From: Alphaproteobacteria bacterium | GTDB lineage: Bacteria; Pseudomonadota; Alphaproteobacteria; Puniceispirillales; UBA1172 | Direction: 5' to 3' | Length of the DNA stretch: 5,868 nucleotides | Assembly (NCBI GenBank): GCA_023259875.1 | Contig: JALRFL010000073.1 | Location: 1 to 5,868, forward strand | Part shown: piece after piece, positions 4,464-5,868 of the stretch | How positions within the stretch are numbered: the stretch's first letter is position 1 | Layout of the letters: every line of letters begins with the position of its first letter | Program-made: the position numbers and the translations under genes | Notes under the pieces: model-generated | Told to the model about the DNA's origin: nothing | Seen by the model: only the letters and a program-made list of their open reading frames with translations | Database searches by the model: none

Positions 4464-5868
4464 ATGTCAGACACTGAAAACATGAAAATCGAAGCTGGTC
4501 AAAACACCTATCCTGTTCTGCCTTTACGGGATATTGTGGTGTTCCCCTATATGATTGTTCCCTTGTTTGTGGGGCGCGAGAAATCTGTTCGTGCGCTTGA
4601 AGATGTCATGAACAAAGACAAGCAAATCGTTCTTGTGACCCAGCGCGAAGCAAATGAAGAAAACCCAACCGAAGGTGATTTGTTTTCTGTTGGAACGCTT
4701 GGCACGGTTCTGCAACTGCTTAAATTGCCTGATGGTTCTATCAAGGTTCTGGTGGAAGGGCATCAACGGGTTGAGATTACGCGTTTTGCCGAAAACGACA
4801 GCTATCTCGAAGCCGAAATTAAGGATATTGATAATATCCAATCCTCGGATGAGATAGAGATTGAGGCCCTTGGACGAACGACGCTTCAGCAGTTTGAACA
4901 ATATATTAAGCTGAATAAGAAAATTCCATCCGAAGTGATGGTGTCCTTTGGCCAGATCGAAGATGCAGGGAAGTTAGCCGACAGCATTTCGTCGCATTTG
5001 GTTGTCACAATTGCACATAAACAAGAGCTTTTGGAATTGCTCGATGTTGGTGACCGTCTGGAACGCATTGGTGAGCTGATGCGCGAGGAAATTGGCGTCA
5101 TGAAGGTTGAGCGGCGCATTCGCAATCGCGTGAAGCGGCAGATGGAAAAATCACAGCGCGATTACTATTTGAACGAACAGATCAAAGCCATACAAAAAGA
5201 GCTTGGTGATGGCGAAGATGGTAGCAATGAGATCACCGAACTCGAAGATCGCGCGAAAAAGACCAAACTCTCCAAAGAGGCCAAAGAAAAGGTTAATGCT
5301 GAACTTAAAAAGCTCAAGAATATGAGCCCAATGAGCGCAGAAGCCACGGTGGTGCGTAATTATATCGACACCCTTTTGTCCCTGCCATGGAAGAAAAAGT
5401 CGCGCATTAACCTTGATATCAATGAGGCAAGAAAAGTCCTTGATCAGGATCATTACGGGCTTGATAAGGTTAAAGACAGGATTATTGAGTTTTTGGCCGT
5501 TCAGCAACGCATGAAAAAAATCAAAGGCCCGATTCTTTGTCTTGTTGGCCCTCCGGGGGTTGGAAAAACCTCTCTTGGTAAGTCTATCGCTAGAGCGACA
5601 GGACGAAAGTTTACCCGCTTTGCGCTAGGTGGTATTCGCGATGAAAGTGAAATTCGCGGTCACCGCCGCACCTATATTGGTTCCATGCCCGGTAAAGTTA
5701 TGCAAAGCCTCAAAAAGGTAGGCAGTTGTAACCCTCTGATGCTGTTGGATGAAATTGATAAGGTTGGTGCTGATTGGCGCGGTGATCCGTCCTCGGCCTT
5801 GCTTGAGGTGCTTGATCCTGAACAGAACTCAACCTTTCAGGACCATTATGTTGAGGTTGATTTTGACC
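4464..5868 (+). CDS. lon: ATP-dependent protease Lon (La), N-terminal 468 codons (runs off right edge)
   Basis: Lon is a homohexameric cytoplasmic AAA+ serine protease that removes misfolded proteins and short-lived regulators. The visible part covers the N-terminal substrate-binding domain from YPVLPLRDIVVFPYMIVPLF (about 14-33), the coiled-coil helical region with EKSQRDYYLNEQIKAIQKEL and MSPMSAEATVVRNY, and the start of the AAA+ module. Walker A is GPPGVGKT at 362-369, the pore loop YIGSMPGK starts at Tyr404 and Walker B LMLLDEIDK has Asp429/Glu430. These positions are six residues beyond the E. coli numbers. The sequence breaks off at HYVEVDFD; sensor 2 and the Ser-Lys protease domain (the family is about 800 residues) lie outside. 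The ATG at 4464 gives the right N-terminal length. Its ribosome-binding site is weak (GGG about 6-8 nt upstream). The internal ATG at 4482 is an unlikelier start. Confidence 0.97.
   Translation, partial: MSDTENMKIEAGQNTYPVLPLRDIVVFPYMIVPLFVGREKSVRALEDVMNKDKQIVLVTQREANEENPTEGDLFSVGTLGTVLQLLKLPDGSIKVLVEGHQRVEITRFAENDSYLEAEIKDIDNIQSSDEIEIEALGRTTLQQFEQYIKLNKKIPSEVMVSFGQIEDAGKLADSISSHLVVTIAHKQELLELLDVGDRLERIGELMREEIGVMKVERRIRNRVKRQMEKSQRDYYLNEQIKAIQKELGDGEDGSNEITELEDRAKKTKLSKEAKEKVNAELKKLKNMSPMSAEATVVRNYIDTLLSLPWKKKSRINLDINEARKVLDQDHYGLDKVKDRIIEFLAVQQRMKKIKGPILCLVGPPGVGKTSLGKSIARATGRKFTRFALGGIRDESEIRGHRRTYIGSMPGKVMQSLKKVGSCNPLMLLDEIDKVGADWRGDPSSALLEVLDPEQNSTFQDHYVEVDFD

Overview
The window looks like the chromosome of an alphaproteobacterium with moderate GC, near 47-50% by eye. 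It carries the conserved protein quality-control cluster tig-clpP-clpX-lon on the + strand. A divergent class I/II aminotransferase gene runs off the left edge and a tRNA-His gene lies between it and tig. The tig-clpP-clpX-lon order alone is shared with gammaproteobacteria. The alphaproteobacterial reading rests on the sequence style of the ClpX zinc-finger region, ClpP and the trigger factor C-domain, judged from memory and not from a search. The tRNA-His has a genomic G at -1 opposite C73, which argues against the alphaproteobacterial lineages known to have lost that base.

Layout: 1-412 (-) is the N-terminal 137 codons of a PLP-dependent aminotransferase. 413-562 is a divergent intergenic region with two short inverted repeats and a plausible tRNA promoter. 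563-640 is tRNA-His(GTG), followed at 652-682 by a convincing intrinsic terminator whose T-tract runs into the probable tig -35 box. 767-2308 is tig, whose start is fixed at 767 by family alignment; a longer reading frame through the tRNA is an artefact. 2366-2986 is clpP, 3087-4352 is clpX, and 4464-5868 is the first 468 codons of lon, cut by the right edge.

The genes form one functional group. Trigger factor catches nascent chains at the ribosome exit tunnel. ClpX unfolds substrates into the ClpP chamber, and Lon degrades misfolded and regulatory proteins. All catalytic and nucleotide-binding motifs visible in the window are intact. I see no strong terminator between tig and lon, so readthrough is possible, but clpX has a good sigma70-type promoter and lon has a near-consensus heat-shock (RpoH/sigma32-type) promoter overlapped by a sigma70-type one. 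A weaker heat-shock-like element precedes clpP.

No new system is evident; the neighbourhood is housekeeping. The least ordinary element is the trigger factor. It carries a histidine/aspartate-rich insertion in its C-terminal domain (9 His in 19 residues) and a 59-residue lysine/alanine/proline tail with 23 Lys. The tail DNA holds three in-frame A_AAA_AAG heptamers, the dnaX-type slippery sequence.
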